Origin: Aggregatibacter aphrophilus ATCC 33389
Lineage (GTDB): Bacteria; Pseudomonadota; Gammaproteobacteria; Enterobacterales; Pasteurellaceae
Length of the DNA stretch: 64,000 nt
NCBI RefSeq assembly: GCF_900636915.1
Contig: NZ_LR134327.1
Coordinates: 1,860,001-1,924,000 of the forward strand
Direction: 5' to 3'
Part shown: positions 17,685 to 27,229 of the stretch, piece by piece
Position numbering within the stretch: the first letter of the stretch is position 1
Layout of the letters: the number at the start of each line of letters is the position of its first letter
Program-made: the position numbers and the translations under genes
Notes under the pieces: model-generated
The model's input: only the letters and a program-made list of their open reading frames with translations
Told to the model about the DNA's origin: nothing
Databases searched by the model: none

Positions 17685-19202
17685 TCACTTTCCTAACAAC
17701 CCATTTTTCTCTAAATAATCCCGAGCCACGTTTTCCGCGCTTTCACCTTGCACTTTTACGCGGTAGTTCATCTCGCTCATTTCTTCTTCGCTAATTTTTC
17801 CCGCCAGTCGGTTAAGTGCGGTCACAATTTGAGGATTTTTTTCGGCAAATTCCACTTTCATCAATGGTGCGCCTTGATAGGCGGGGAACAGGGAAATATC
17901 ATCTTTCAGTAGGCGCAATTGATATTGTTTCAACTCAGCATCGGTAGAAAAGGCTTCCACTAGGTCGATTTTGTCATTCAGCAGCGCTGTATAGCGCAGG
18001 GCGGGCTCTAGGCTAACAATATGTTTTAGCGTAATACCGGCAGCCTGCATGCCTTTGTAGCCGTCCGCCCGGTCGGTAAACTCCAGTGAGAAACCTGCCC
18101 GAATATCGGGCGCAGCCTGCTTCAAGTCGCTGATAGCATTCAGTTGGTGCGCCGCGCCGTAACTTTCTTTGACCGCCAACGCGTAAGTGTTCTGATAAGA
18201 CATCGGTGGTAGAAACCCCAGCTGATATTGTTCCGCCAATAATTGTTTGCCCCGTTGATAGGTTTCATCTGGCGACAGATGGTGGTTTTTCTGTTCAGTT
18301 GGCACTTGTACTAAGGCTTCTAGCACGGTGCCGGTGAATTCAGGGTAAATGTCGATTTCACCACTATTCAGTGCGTTAAACAGGAAAGTGGTTTTGCCGA
18401 AATTAGGTTTGACTGTAACCTTGATATTCGGATTTTCACGTTCAATCAATAACTTATACATGTTAATCAGAATATCAGGCTCGCTGCCCATTTTGCCGGC
18501 AATCACTACGTTTTTTGTGGCAGGCGTAAATGAAATCTGCGACAGGCCGAGTGCGCCAAAGCCCACAGCCAATGCAAGAATAATCGGCAGCTTGCGCCGC
18601 GATTTTTGCAACAGGCCAATGATGCCGCTCACGCCGACCGCCAGCAGCGCGGAGAGCAATGCGCCGGTAAACGTCATCGTCATGTTGTTTCGGTCGATAC
18701 CGAGCAAAATCAGGTTGCCCAAACCGCCTGCACCGATTAACGCCGCCAGTGTTGCCGTGCCAACAATCAGCACTGCCGCTGTGCGGATGCCCGAAATCAT
18801 GGCAGGCAGTGCCATCGGCAGTTCAATCCGCCACAATGATTGCCAACGCGATAGCCCGAATGCGGTGTACGCATCTTGAATCGATTGGTCGATTTGGGTC
18901 AGCCCCAAATAGGTATTTTGAAAAATCGGCAACAGCGCGTATAGCGTGAGCGCAATCAAGACGGGCGGCGAACCAATGCCGACAAACGGAATCAGCAAAC
19001 CCAGCAGCGCCAAAGACGGAATGGTTTGCAATATATTGGTGAACTGCAATACCGCTTCCGCTGCCCACTGTCTGCGCGCAAACAACACGGCGGCAGGCAC
19101 TGCAATTGCCACTGCCGCGAGCAAAGCCAGTCCGGAAAGCCATAAATGCGTAAGCAGCATTTGCCAGAGTTCTGTTAGGGTAACGTTTAGGGATGAGAAC
19201 AT
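17685..19202 (-). CDS. Osmoprotectant ABC transporter, fused permease and substrate-binding protein
   Basis: A 505-residue fusion. Residues about 1-210 form an OpuCB/ProW-like permease with five or six helices and the EAA-type segment DAYTAFGLSRWQSLWRIELP. After one more helix (about 205-222), a periplasmic OpuAC/ProX-like domain begins near VVIAGKMGSEPDILINMYK; it should bind glycine betaine, choline or carnitine. The permease-binding-protein fusion is common in Neisseriaceae and Firmicutes relatives. With the ATPase gene next to it the system looks complete. Base composition is richer in GC than nearby genes. A Pasteurellaceae uptake core occurs once inside it (about 17813-17821). Confidence 0.88.
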   Translation of the reverse strand: MFSSLNVTLTELWQMLLTHLWLSGLALLAAVAIAVPAAVLFARRQWAAEAVLQFTNILQTIPSLALLGLLIPFVGIGSPPVLIALTLYALLPIFQNTYLGLTQIDQSIQDAYTAFGLSRWQSLWRIELPMALPAMISGIRTAAVLIVGTATLAALIGAGGLGNLILLGIDRNNMTMTFTGALLSALLAVGVSGIIGLLQKSRRKLPIILALAVGFGALGLSQISFTPATKNVVIAGKMGSEPDILINMYKLLIERENPNIKVTVKPNFGKTTFLFNALNSGEIDIYPEFTGTVLEALVQVPTEQKNHHLSPDETYQRGKQLLAEQYQLGFLPPMSYQNTYALAVKESYGAAHQLNAISDLKQAAPDIRAGFSLEFTDRADGYKGMQAAGITLKHIVSLEPALRYTALLNDKIDLVEAFSTDAELKQYQLRLLKDDISLFPAYQGAPLMKVEFAEKNPQIVTALNRLAGKISEEEMSEMNYRVKVQGESAENVARDYLEKNGLLGK

Positions 19203-19285
19203 AGTTTTAAATTTTATGGTTAGTATGTTGAATAATAGATGTTTATGTTTGCTTTACAGCAAGGTGTTAGCGCCTTGAAAGAGGT

Positions 19286-19297
19286 TTCAGACGGCCT
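19286..19297 (-). other. Exact Neisseria-type DNA uptake sequence
   Basis: On the minus strand the 12 bases read AGGCCGTCTGAA, an exact AG-DUS as used by several Neisseria species. It sits 7 bases after the ATPase stop, a typical intergenic place for a DUS. Pasteurellaceae do not use this word. Confidence 0.75.
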
Positions 19298-19303
19298 TCA
19301 CCA

Positions 19304-20128
19304 TCATAACACTGTCCTTCTCACAGCTTCCTGCCCCTGTTTATCCAACCGTAAGAATTGGTTGATGATGCGTTCGGCATCGGGTGCGTCGGCGGTGGAA
19401 AACAGCGATTGCACATAATCATTTGCCGGCTGCTTTTTGATTTCTTCCGGTGTGCCGATTTGTACCAGTTTGCCGTTATGCATTACACCGATACGGCATG
19501 CAAGTTTGGCGGCTTCCTGCATATCGTGGGTAACGAAAACGATAGTGGTGCCAAATTTTTGGTGAATCATGGCAATTTGGTCTTGCAGCACGGTGCGCAC
19601 CAGCGGGTCGAGCGCGGAAAACGGTTCGTCCATCAGCAGTACTTGGGGTTTGGCGGCAATGGCGCGCAAAATGCCGATGCGCTGCTGTTCACCGCCGGAA
19701 AGTTCATGCGGATAGCGGTCGCGGTAGTGCGCAGGGTCAAGTTCCACCAACTCCAATAATTCATTCACACGCGTTTTGCGTTCGGCTTTCGGCCACCCCA
19801 GTACGTCTGGCATGAGTTCGATGTTTTCCGCCACAGTCATAGTGGGGAACAGGGCGATTTGCTGCAATACGTAACCGATTTGGTGGCGGAGCTGGCGGAT
19901 GTCGTAGTCTTTAATGCGTTTGCCGTGCAGATAAACGTTGCCATCGGTCGGTTCAATTAGCGCGTTAATCATGCGTAAAGTGGTGGATTTTCCGCTACCC
20001 GAACCGCCCACCAACACGAAAAATTCACCCTGATAAATGGTCAAGTCCAAATCGCGCACAGCATATTTGCCATCATATTGCTTGCCTGCGCCACGAAATT
20101 CGATAAAGGGAACAAGATTATTTTGCAT
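19304..20128 (-). CDS. Osmoprotectant ABC transporter ATP-binding protein
   Basis: A 274-residue ABC ATPase of the OpuCA/ProV group that powers the adjacent fused permease. It has Walker A GGSGSGKST, Q-loop YVLQQIALFPTMTVAENI, signature LSGGEQQRIGILRAI, Walker B VLLMDEPFSALDP and the H-loop VTHDMQEA. It lacks the C-terminal CBS pair found in long OpuCA proteins. The start at 20128 overlaps the end of the NmrA-like gene by 11 bases, so all three genes are one transcription unit. Confidence 0.9.
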   Translation of the reverse strand: MQNNLVPFIEFRGAGKQYDGKYAVRDLDLTIYQGEFFVLVGGSGSGKSTTLRMINALIEPTDGNVYLHGKRIKDYDIRQLRHQIGYVLQQIALFPTMTVAENIELMPDVLGWPKAERKTRVNELLELVELDPAHYRDRYPHELSGGEQQRIGILRAIAAKPQVLLMDEPFSALDPLVRTVLQDQIAMIHQKFGTTIVFVTHDMQEAAKLACRIGVMHNGKLVQIGTPEEIKKQPANDYVQSLFSTADAPDAERIINQFLRLDKQGQEAVRRTVL

Positions 20129-20978
20129 ATTGTGCCTTTACTACATCTTCAAAATTAAGCGGTGCGTGTCCCAATAACTGCGGCAGGTCGTCTGAAATGG
20201 CAGCAAGTTCGCCTTTGGCAATGGCGGTGTAGGTGGAAACCCAGGCTTCAATCTGCCAATCGGGCGTGTCAGGGTACGCGGCTTTGCGGCTGGCGAAGGC
20301 TTCTTCTAGGGTTTCATTGTGGTAGTGGTGCGGTTTGCCGGTGATTTCGGTTAAGACGGCAGCTATTTCAGCAAAACTTAATGATTGGAAACCTGTCAAC
20401 GTGTAGGTCTGATTGTCGTGGCGGTGGTTGCCGCATGCGATGTCGGCAATGACGTTTGCTGCCGCTTGGGCGACATCGCGCTGCGAAACGCAAGCAACGC
20501 GTCCGTCGTTGGCTGGGCCTGCGATGATGCCGTCTGCGTTGGCAATCGTTGCCATCATCTCGCTGTAAAAATTGTCGCGCAGCAAGGTGTAACGCATATT
20601 CGTTTGCCGGATTGCATTTTCAGTAACCGCATGAGTGCGCGCCAGCGTGAAGGTGCTGTCCAACGCCGCCTGTGCAAAAGAGAGATAGACCATGTGTTTC
20701 ACACCCGCTTCCGAAGCAGCCTGCACCAAAGTCAAATGCTCTTGTTCGCGCGTCGGGCTTTCGGCGGCGGCCACCATAAACAGCACGTCCACCCCATTTA
20801 ACGCCTGCTTAGCAAGCTCCAAATCGCCATAGGCAAACCGCCGCGCCTCGCAGTTCGGCAGATCGGGAGCTTTGGCGGGGTTGCGCAGCGGCAGAATAAG
20901 CGGCAGGCCGCGTGTGCTGAGGTGTCGGGCGACCATGCCGCCGATGTTACCGCTGGAACCGGTGATGGCGATGTTCAT
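20118..20978 (-). CDS. NmrA-like NAD(P)-binding oxidoreductase
   Basis: A 286-residue atypical short-chain dehydrogenase of the NmrA/QorB (YtfG) type. The nucleotide-binding motif is ITGSSGNIGG at the N-terminus. VKHMVYLSFAQA and LRDNFYSEMM match the NmrA-type core, and the classical YxxxK catalytic pair is not evident. QorB-like members act on quinones, but the substrate here is unknown. It is first in the unit with the transporter genes. An exact AGGTCGTCTGAA, a Neisseria mucosa-type uptake word, lies within it at 20185-20196. Confidence 0.82.
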   Translation of the reverse strand: MNIAITGSSGNIGGMVARHLSTRGLPLILPLRNPAKAPDLPNCEARRFAYGDLELAKQALNGVDVLFMVAAAESPTREQEHLTLVQAASEAGVKHMVYLSFAQAALDSTFTLARTHAVTENAIRQTNMRYTLLRDNFYSEMMATIANADGIIAGPANDGRVACVSQRDVAQAAANVIADIACGNHRHDNQTYTLTGFQSLSFAEIAAVLTEITGKPHHYHNETLEEAFASRKAAYPDTPDWQIEAWVSTYTAIAKGELAAISDDLPQLLGHAPLNFEDVVKAQYAK

Positions 20979-21508
20979 GAGAAACTCCTTGGGGAACTGT
21001 GTAGATATAGGATAAGGGTAGCTGAAAAAGTGGCTTTAGGGTAGTAGGAAGTTTGCATTCAGGCAAAACAACACTCAATTGGCCATATTTTCTATCAATG
21101 GTGTAGCATCACCGAAAAGTAACACCGCCAACCCCATATCGGCACAGACCTATTCTCGTGCCTCCAACGAGGAATCATGACCATATGAGGGCATTTCCTG
21201 TCGTTGATTAAAATAAAAAAATATTCGACATTTATCATGAATTTTGCACTGGGATAGACCGCGGTAGAACCGTTTTTTAATAAAGAGCGGTCAAATTTCA
21301 AAGCATTTTTGCAAATTTCTTTCAAAATCTACCCGCTTGGCTATCTCTTAAATTCCTTTTTCAAATTTCCTTCAAGTATTATTTTTACTGAAATTCATAC
21401 TACTGTTGCCGAAAACGCATCTACTCTATTCTCGAAAAACACTAAAAAATCCCACCGCACTTTGCTATAATGCGCCCCGTTTCATTTCATCAAAAATAAG
21501 AGATAGCC
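20979..21508. other. 530-base gap at the right edge of the foreign block
   Basis: No convincing gene. A 76-codon minus-strand frame (21095-21325) has no ribosome site and no family resemblance. It includes the right copy of the 64-base repeat (21282-21345). An uptake word lies at about 21455-21463, shortly before the cnoX-like start, marking the return to ordinary Pasteurellaceae sequence. Confidence 0.5.
21282..21345 (+). repeat. Right copy of the 64-base repeat
   Basis: It aligns without gaps to 17286-17349 with roughly three quarters identity by eye (shared AAAGAGCGGTCA, TTTTT-CAAA and AAAATCT--CGCTTG blocks). Same orientation as the left copy. Confidence 0.6.
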
Positions 21509-22366
21509 ATGACCGATTTTCCTTATATCCGTGACCTAAACGAACACAATCTCAACGAGATCCTCCAGCTTTCACAAGCATCTCCTCTCGTTATCACCTT
21601 TTATGCGCCAAGCCATGCAGATTCTGTGGCGTTTGTGAAGACCTTGGAAGATTATGCCAACCAATATCAAGGGCAATTTGTATTAGCGAAGGTGGATTGT
21701 GAAAAAGAACAAATGGTGGCGGCACAATTCCTTATTCAAGCCTTGCCGACCACTTATTTATTCAAAGAAGGTCAAGCGTTAGACGCGTTTCAAGGGGCGT
21801 TGGAGCAGGCTACGTTGCAACAACGTTTGAGTGTTATTTTACCGAAAGAGGAAGAAATTAAATTCAATCAGGCGTTGGATTTGTTGCAGGTGGAAAACTA
21901 TGAACAGGCGTTGCCATTGCTAAAAGAGGCATGGGAATTATCGAATCAAAAAAATAGCGATATTGCCCTGCTCTATGCGGAAACTTATATCGCCATGAAG
22001 AAAACCGAACCGGCACAGCAGATTTTGAACAAGATCCCGCTACAAGATCGCGATAGCCGTTGGCAAGGCTTACAGGCTCAAATTGAGTTGTTAATTAAAG
22101 CCGCCGACACCCCTGAAGTTCAGCAATTACAAGAAGAATTTGCCAAACAACCAAGCCATGATTTGGCGCTGAAACTGGCGTTACAATTACACCAAGCCAA
22201 CCGCAACGAAGAAGCCTTGGAGTTATTGTTTAACATTTTACGACAAGATTTGGGCGCGGAAGACGGCAAAATTAAGCAGGAATTTTTATCTATTTTAGCT
22301 GCTATCGGCACAAATGATCCGCTAACCAATAAGTTTCGCCGATTGCTCTATTCATTGTTGTACTAA
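21509..22366 (+). CDS. cnoX: Thioredoxin-fold and TPR co-chaperone, CnoX/YbbN-like
   Basis: A 285-residue protein with an N-terminal thioredoxin domain (about 1-110) and C-terminal TPR-like helices (about 115-285), the layout of CnoX (YbbN), a holdase that hands substrates to GroEL and DnaK. The usual active-site segment reads APSHADS, so no CxxC pair is present and it cannot act as a dithiol oxidoreductase. E. coli CnoX also lacks a canonical CxxC. It lies just ahead of trxB, a useful functional pairing. Confidence 0.87.
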   Translation: MTDFPYIRDLNEHNLNEILQLSQASPLVITFYAPSHADSVAFVKTLEDYANQYQGQFVLAKVDCEKEQMVAAQFLIQALPTTYLFKEGQALDAFQGALEQATLQQRLSVILPKEEEIKFNQALDLLQVENYEQALPLLKEAWELSNQKNSDIALLYAETYIAMKKTEPAQQILNKIPLQDRDSRWQGLQAQIELLIKAADTPEVQQLQEEFAKQPSHDLALKLALQLHQANRNEEALELLFNILRQDLGAEDGKIKQEFLSILAAIGTNDPLTNKFRRLLYSLLY

Positions 22367-22412
22367 AAAGAAATCTTTTATAATAGCGGGTACGTTTTTT
22401 CAATTTATATAA

Positions 22413-23372
<960 letters not shown>

Positions 23373-23414
23373 TAATTATGGGTAGAATTTCCCCAATAAC
23401 TCATTATGTAAAAG

Positions 23415-23445
23415 AGGTGGGCTAAAGCCCACCTTACGTTTTTTT
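23415..23445 (+). terminator. Terminator after trxB
   Basis: AGGTGGGCT / AGCCCACCT stem with a tiny loop, then TTACG and a 7-T run. The GGGCTAAAGCCC centre resembles the arms of the inverted repeat near 784-853 in pattern. Confidence 0.7.
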
Positions 23446-23470
23446 ATACATTACTAAAAAACCGTCACTT

Positions 23471-25234
23471 ATGGATAAATCCCGTCAAAAATATTTACAA
23501 CAATGGCTACGGAAACAGCAAAAGCCGATTAAAAAATATTTAAATCTAAACATCCTACTCGCTTCTATTTCTTCCGTGATTTTAGTGGCGCAAACCTATT
23601 TACTGGCTTCGTTATTGCATAAATTAATTATGCTAAACGAAGCCGCGGCCGATCTTATACCTTATTTTATCGGGTTAGTTATCAGTTTTGTCTTGCGTGC
23701 ATTTATCTTATGGCTGCGTGAAAAAATCGGCTTTAAGTGCGGTCAATTATTACGAAATATTATTCGCCAACAAATTTTAGATAAAATTCACCGAGTCGGC
23801 CCGGCCACCATCAATAATAAACCTGCCGGCAGTTGGGCAAGTATTATGTTGGAACAGGTAGAAAACTTACATAATTTCTATGCCCGTTATTTGCCACAAC
23901 AAGCGCTTTCCGCCATTGTGCCGATAATTATTTTAATTGCCGTCTTTTCACTTAACTGGGCAGCCGGTTTGATTTTAATGGGCACAGCGCCATTAATTCC
24001 AGTTTTTATGATTTTAGTGGGTAAAGCGGCAGCAGATAGCAGTCAAAAAAATATGGCCACGCTTGCCCGTTTAAGTGGCCAATTTTTGGATCGTCTGCGC
24101 GGTTTAGAAACCTTGAGATTATTTGACCGCACTTCAGAGCAAACCCGTCACATTGAAGAAAGCACAGAGGACTTCCGCGAAACCACCATGGATGTGCTAA
24201 AAATGGCGTTTCTCTCCTCTGCCGTGTTGGAATTTTTTACGTCTATTTCCATCGCGCTTATGGCTGTGTATTTCGGTTTCAGCTATTTAGGCCAAATTGA
24301 GTTTGGTACTTACGGTACGCCAATTACCCTTTTTATCAGTTTCTTCTGTCTCATTCTTGCACCGGAGTTTTATCAACCATTGCGTGATCTTGGCACCTAT
24401 TATCACGACCGTGCGGCAGGTATCGGCGCCGCGGATGCCATTGTGGATTTCTTGGAAGACGATTATTTAATCGCGCAAGGTGAAAAGAAAACCTCATTTG
24501 AGGCGCAAAGTGCGGTGGAAATTTCCGCTAAAAATGTGGTGGTGTTATCACCGCATGGCAAGCCGTTGACAGAGGCATTAAATTTCCATATTCCCGCTCA
24601 TAGCCATGTAGCTGTTGTCGGCCAAAGCGGTGCGGGTAAAACGTCGTTGGTCAATACTATTTTGGGCTTTTTACCCTATCAAGGCAGCTTAACCATTAAC
24701 GGCCAGGAACTGCGTGAGTTAGATTTAATGCAATGGCGCAAACACATCGCGTGGGTTGGGCAAAACCCACTGTTGTTACAAGGCTCCATTAAAGAAAACT
24801 TGCTATTAGGTGACATCCAAGCCACTGAACAAGAAATCGATCAGGCCTTAAGTTTGGCACAAGCGAAAGAGTTTACCGATCGTTTGGGCTTGGAGGCAGA
24901 AATTAAGGAAGGCGGCATTGGCGTGTCCGTGGGACAAGCCCAACGTTTAGCGGTGGCTCGCGCGTTGTTGCGCAAAGGTCACTTATTACTGTTAGATGAA
25001 CCGACTGCGAGCCTTGACGCGCAATCGGAAAATTTAGTGTTACAAGCACTACAAACGATCAGCCAACAACAAACGACCTTGATGATTACCCATCGTATTG
25101 AAGATTTAAAACAATGCGACAATATTTTAGTTATGCAACAAGGGCAAATCATTCAACAAGGGCATTTCGAGCAATTACAACATGAAGGTTTCTTTGCCGA
25201 ATTGTTAGCACAACGACAACAGGACATTAACTAA
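23471..25234 (+). CDS. cydD: Glutathione/L-cysteine ABC exporter subunit CydD
   Basis: Half of the heterodimeric CydDC exporter, which sends cysteine and glutathione to the periplasm and is needed for cytochrome bd assembly. The 587-residue half-transporter has six helices (about 25-315) followed by an ATPase domain with Walker A GQSGAGKTSL, a degenerate signature VSVGQAQRLAVARAL, and Walker B LLLLDEPTASLD. Its stop overlaps the cydC ATG by one base, implying coupled translation. Confidence 0.96.
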   Translation: MDKSRQKYLQQWLRKQQKPIKKYLNLNILLASISSVILVAQTYLLASLLHKLIMLNEAAADLIPYFIGLVISFVLRAFILWLREKIGFKCGQLLRNIIRQQILDKIHRVGPATINNKPAGSWASIMLEQVENLHNFYARYLPQQALSAIVPIIILIAVFSLNWAAGLILMGTAPLIPVFMILVGKAAADSSQKNMATLARLSGQFLDRLRGLETLRLFDRTSEQTRHIEESTEDFRETTMDVLKMAFLSSAVLEFFTSISIALMAVYFGFSYLGQIEFGTYGTPITLFISFFCLILAPEFYQPLRDLGTYYHDRAAGIGAADAIVDFLEDDYLIAQGEKKTSFEAQSAVEISAKNVVVLSPHGKPLTEALNFHIPAHSHVAVVGQSGAGKTSLVNTILGFLPYQGSLTINGQELRELDLMQWRKHIAWVGQNPLLLQGSIKENLLLGDIQATEQEIDQALSLAQAKEFTDRLGLEAEIKEGGIGVSVGQAQRLAVARALLRKGHLLLLDEPTASLDAQSENLVLQALQTISQQQTTLMITHRIEDLKQCDNILVMQQGQIIQQGHFEQLQHEGFFAELLAQRQQDIN

Positions 25235-26967
25235 TGCGTGCTTTACTTCCTTTTATTCGCTTATTCAAATTTGCTAAATGGCCATTGTTCTTGGGCGGGC
25301 TGTTAATGATCTTGGGCTTGGCTTCCAGTATCGGCTTGTTAACACTTTCCGGCTGGTTCTTGGCCGCTACCGCCATTGCGGGCTTTGGCACATTATTTAA
25401 CTTTTTCTACCCTTCCGCCAGCGTACGCGGATTAGCCATCAGTCGCACGGTTGCCCGTTATTTTGAGAAAGTTGTCACCCATGACGCCACCTTCCGTGTA
25501 TTGGCGAAATTGCGCGTGCAAGTATTTAGCAAAATCATTCCGCTTAGCCCGGCTGTATTAAATCGCTATCGCAACAGTGATTTATTAAACCGTTTGGTTG
25601 CCGACGTTGACACCCTAGACAGCCTGTATTTACGCCTTGTCGCCCCATTTATCAGCGCCATTGTCGTGATTTTGATGATGACGATCGGCTTGAGTTTTAT
25701 CAATGTGCCATTGGCGTTATTCATCGGTGGAACCTTATTGATTTTATTATTGGTGATCCCGATCATTTTTTACCGTTTAGGCACAAAATTCGGTGCAAAA
25801 TTAACGCAATCCCGTGCCACCTATCGCACACAATTTGTCGAATTTATCCAGGCTCAGGCGGAATTATTGCTATTTAACAGCGAAGCCAAAGTTAAAGAAA
25901 AATTGCAACAAACCGAACAACAATGGCAAGCCTATCAACAACGGGAAGCAAATTTATCCGGATTTTCCACCGCACTTTTATTGCTTGCCAACGGTTTAGT
26001 GCTCTCCATTACCCTTTGGGCCGCTTCTCAGGCAGATTTAGGCAACGATGAATACCGCGCCGCCTTTATCGGTTTATTTACTTTTGCTGCCCTTGCGGCA
26101 TTTGAAATTCTGATGCCTATTGGTGCGGCATTTTTACACATAGGACAAGTTATCGCGTCAGCTGAACGGGTCAGCGACATTATTGAGCAACAACCCTTAG
26201 TTAAATTTTCCGGTACGGAGCGAGTTGAATTCAACACCGCACAACCGTTGTTAAGCGTGCAAAATCTCGATTTTCATTATCCGCAACGAAGCAATCCGGC
26301 ATTAATCGAATTGAATTTAACTATTCAAACAGGACAAAAAATCGCCATTTTAGGTAAAACCGGTAGCGGAAAATCCACTTTATTACAACTCTTGGTTCGT
26401 AATTATGACGCTGACCAAGGACGGATTGTCTTAGCCGGTAAAGAGATTCAACGTTACAGTGAACAAAGTTTACGTCAACAATTCTGTTTCTTAACTCAAC
26501 GGGTACACGTATTTAGTGACAGCCTGCGCAACAACCTGCAAATTGCTACTCATACGCCAATCAGCGATGAGAAAATGATGGCGATTTTGCAACAAGTGGG
26601 GTTAGAAAAACTATTGCAGCAAGAACAAGGCTTGGATTTATGGCTGGGTGACGGCGGTCGTCCGTTATCCGGCGGCGAACAACGCCGTTTGGGTTTGGCA
26701 CGTATTCTATTAAATGACGCCCCGATTTTATTGTTAGATGAACCGACAGAAGGTTTGGATCGCGAAACAGAGCGAAAAATGCTACAAGCTATTTTGGCAC
26801 ACAGCGCCAATAAAACTCTGATTATGGTGACACACCGATTAACGGCGATTGAACAGTTTGATCACTTGGTGATTATCGATAATGCCAAACTTATTGAACA
26901 AGGGACTTATCAAGACTTGGTGAATAAAGAAAACGGCTTTTTCAAACAACTCACACAGCGAATTTAG
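25234..26967 (+). CDS. cydC: Glutathione/L-cysteine ABC exporter subunit CydC
   Basis: The 577-residue partner of CydD, with the same half-transporter layout. The helices carry LTLSGWFLAATAIAGFG near the start, a CydC hallmark. The ATPase domain has GKTGSGKSTLLQLL, LSGGEQRRLGLARILL and ILLLDEPTEGLD. The ATG at 25234 overlaps the cydD stop. No terminator is obvious before the oppositely oriented 4.5S RNA gene. Confidence 0.96.
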   Translation: MRALLPFIRLFKFAKWPLFLGGLLMILGLASSIGLLTLSGWFLAATAIAGFGTLFNFFYPSASVRGLAISRTVARYFEKVVTHDATFRVLAKLRVQVFSKIIPLSPAVLNRYRNSDLLNRLVADVDTLDSLYLRLVAPFISAIVVILMMTIGLSFINVPLALFIGGTLLILLLVIPIIFYRLGTKFGAKLTQSRATYRTQFVEFIQAQAELLLFNSEAKVKEKLQQTEQQWQAYQQREANLSGFSTALLLLANGLVLSITLWAASQADLGNDEYRAAFIGLFTFAALAAFEILMPIGAAFLHIGQVIASAERVSDIIEQQPLVKFSGTERVEFNTAQPLLSVQNLDFHYPQRSNPALIELNLTIQTGQKIAILGKTGSGKSTLLQLLVRNYDADQGRIVLAGKEIQRYSEQSLRQQFCFLTQRVHVFSDSLRNNLQIATHTPISDEKMMAILQQVGLEKLLQQEQGLDLWLGDGGRPLSGGEQRRLGLARILLNDAPILLLDEPTEGLDRETERKMLQAILAHSANKTLIMVTHRLTAIEQFDHLVIIDNAKLIEQGTYQDLVNKENGFFKQLTQRI

Positions 26968-26989
26968 GCAATTTGATAGGGTTGGAGAG

Positions 26990-27101
26990 GTGGAAACCTT
27001 TCCAGCTTGATCTCGGCACACGAAAATTCTGACTTTGGCTGCTTTCTTCCGAACCTGACCGGGTAAATCAGACATCATTGCGAGGAACCGAAAAGGTTTC
27101 C
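26990..27101 (-). ncRNA. ffs: Signal recognition particle 4.5S RNA
   Basis: On the minus strand the conserved SRP domain reads CCCGGTCAGGTTCGGAAGAA then AGCAGCCAAAGTCAGA, containing the GGAA tetraloop and the asymmetric loop that binds Ffh. The ends pair over a long distance (GGAAACCTTTTC with the 3' GGAAAGGTTTCC), giving a rod of about 112 bases like E. coli 4.5S RNA (114). Ends are estimated from this pairing. Confidence 0.95.
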
Positions 27102-27143
27102 ATTGAATTAGCTAATGGAATAACCGACTAGCTAAGGGCTCGC

Positions 27144-27172
27144 ATTATGCAATAAGCACTTCTGAATTGCAA
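27144..27172 (-). promoter_or_regulatory. Promoter of the 4.5S RNA gene
   Basis: On the minus strand TTGCAA and CATAAT are spaced by 17 bases, followed by a GC-rich discriminator (GCGAGCCC) that is typical of growth-rate-controlled stable RNA promoters. A start near 27137 would leave a leader that is processed off. Confidence 0.65.
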
Positions 27173-27229
27173 ATTTTATCACCGAATTCCTTCAGAACTG
27201 CCTGAACTTTAAACAAATAAGGAAAAACC

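Noticed and set aside
21095..21325. 76-codon minus-strand frame at the right edge of the foreign block
   Set aside because: No ribosome site or recognisable domain, and it runs into the 64-base repeat. Left as unexplained intergenic sequence.
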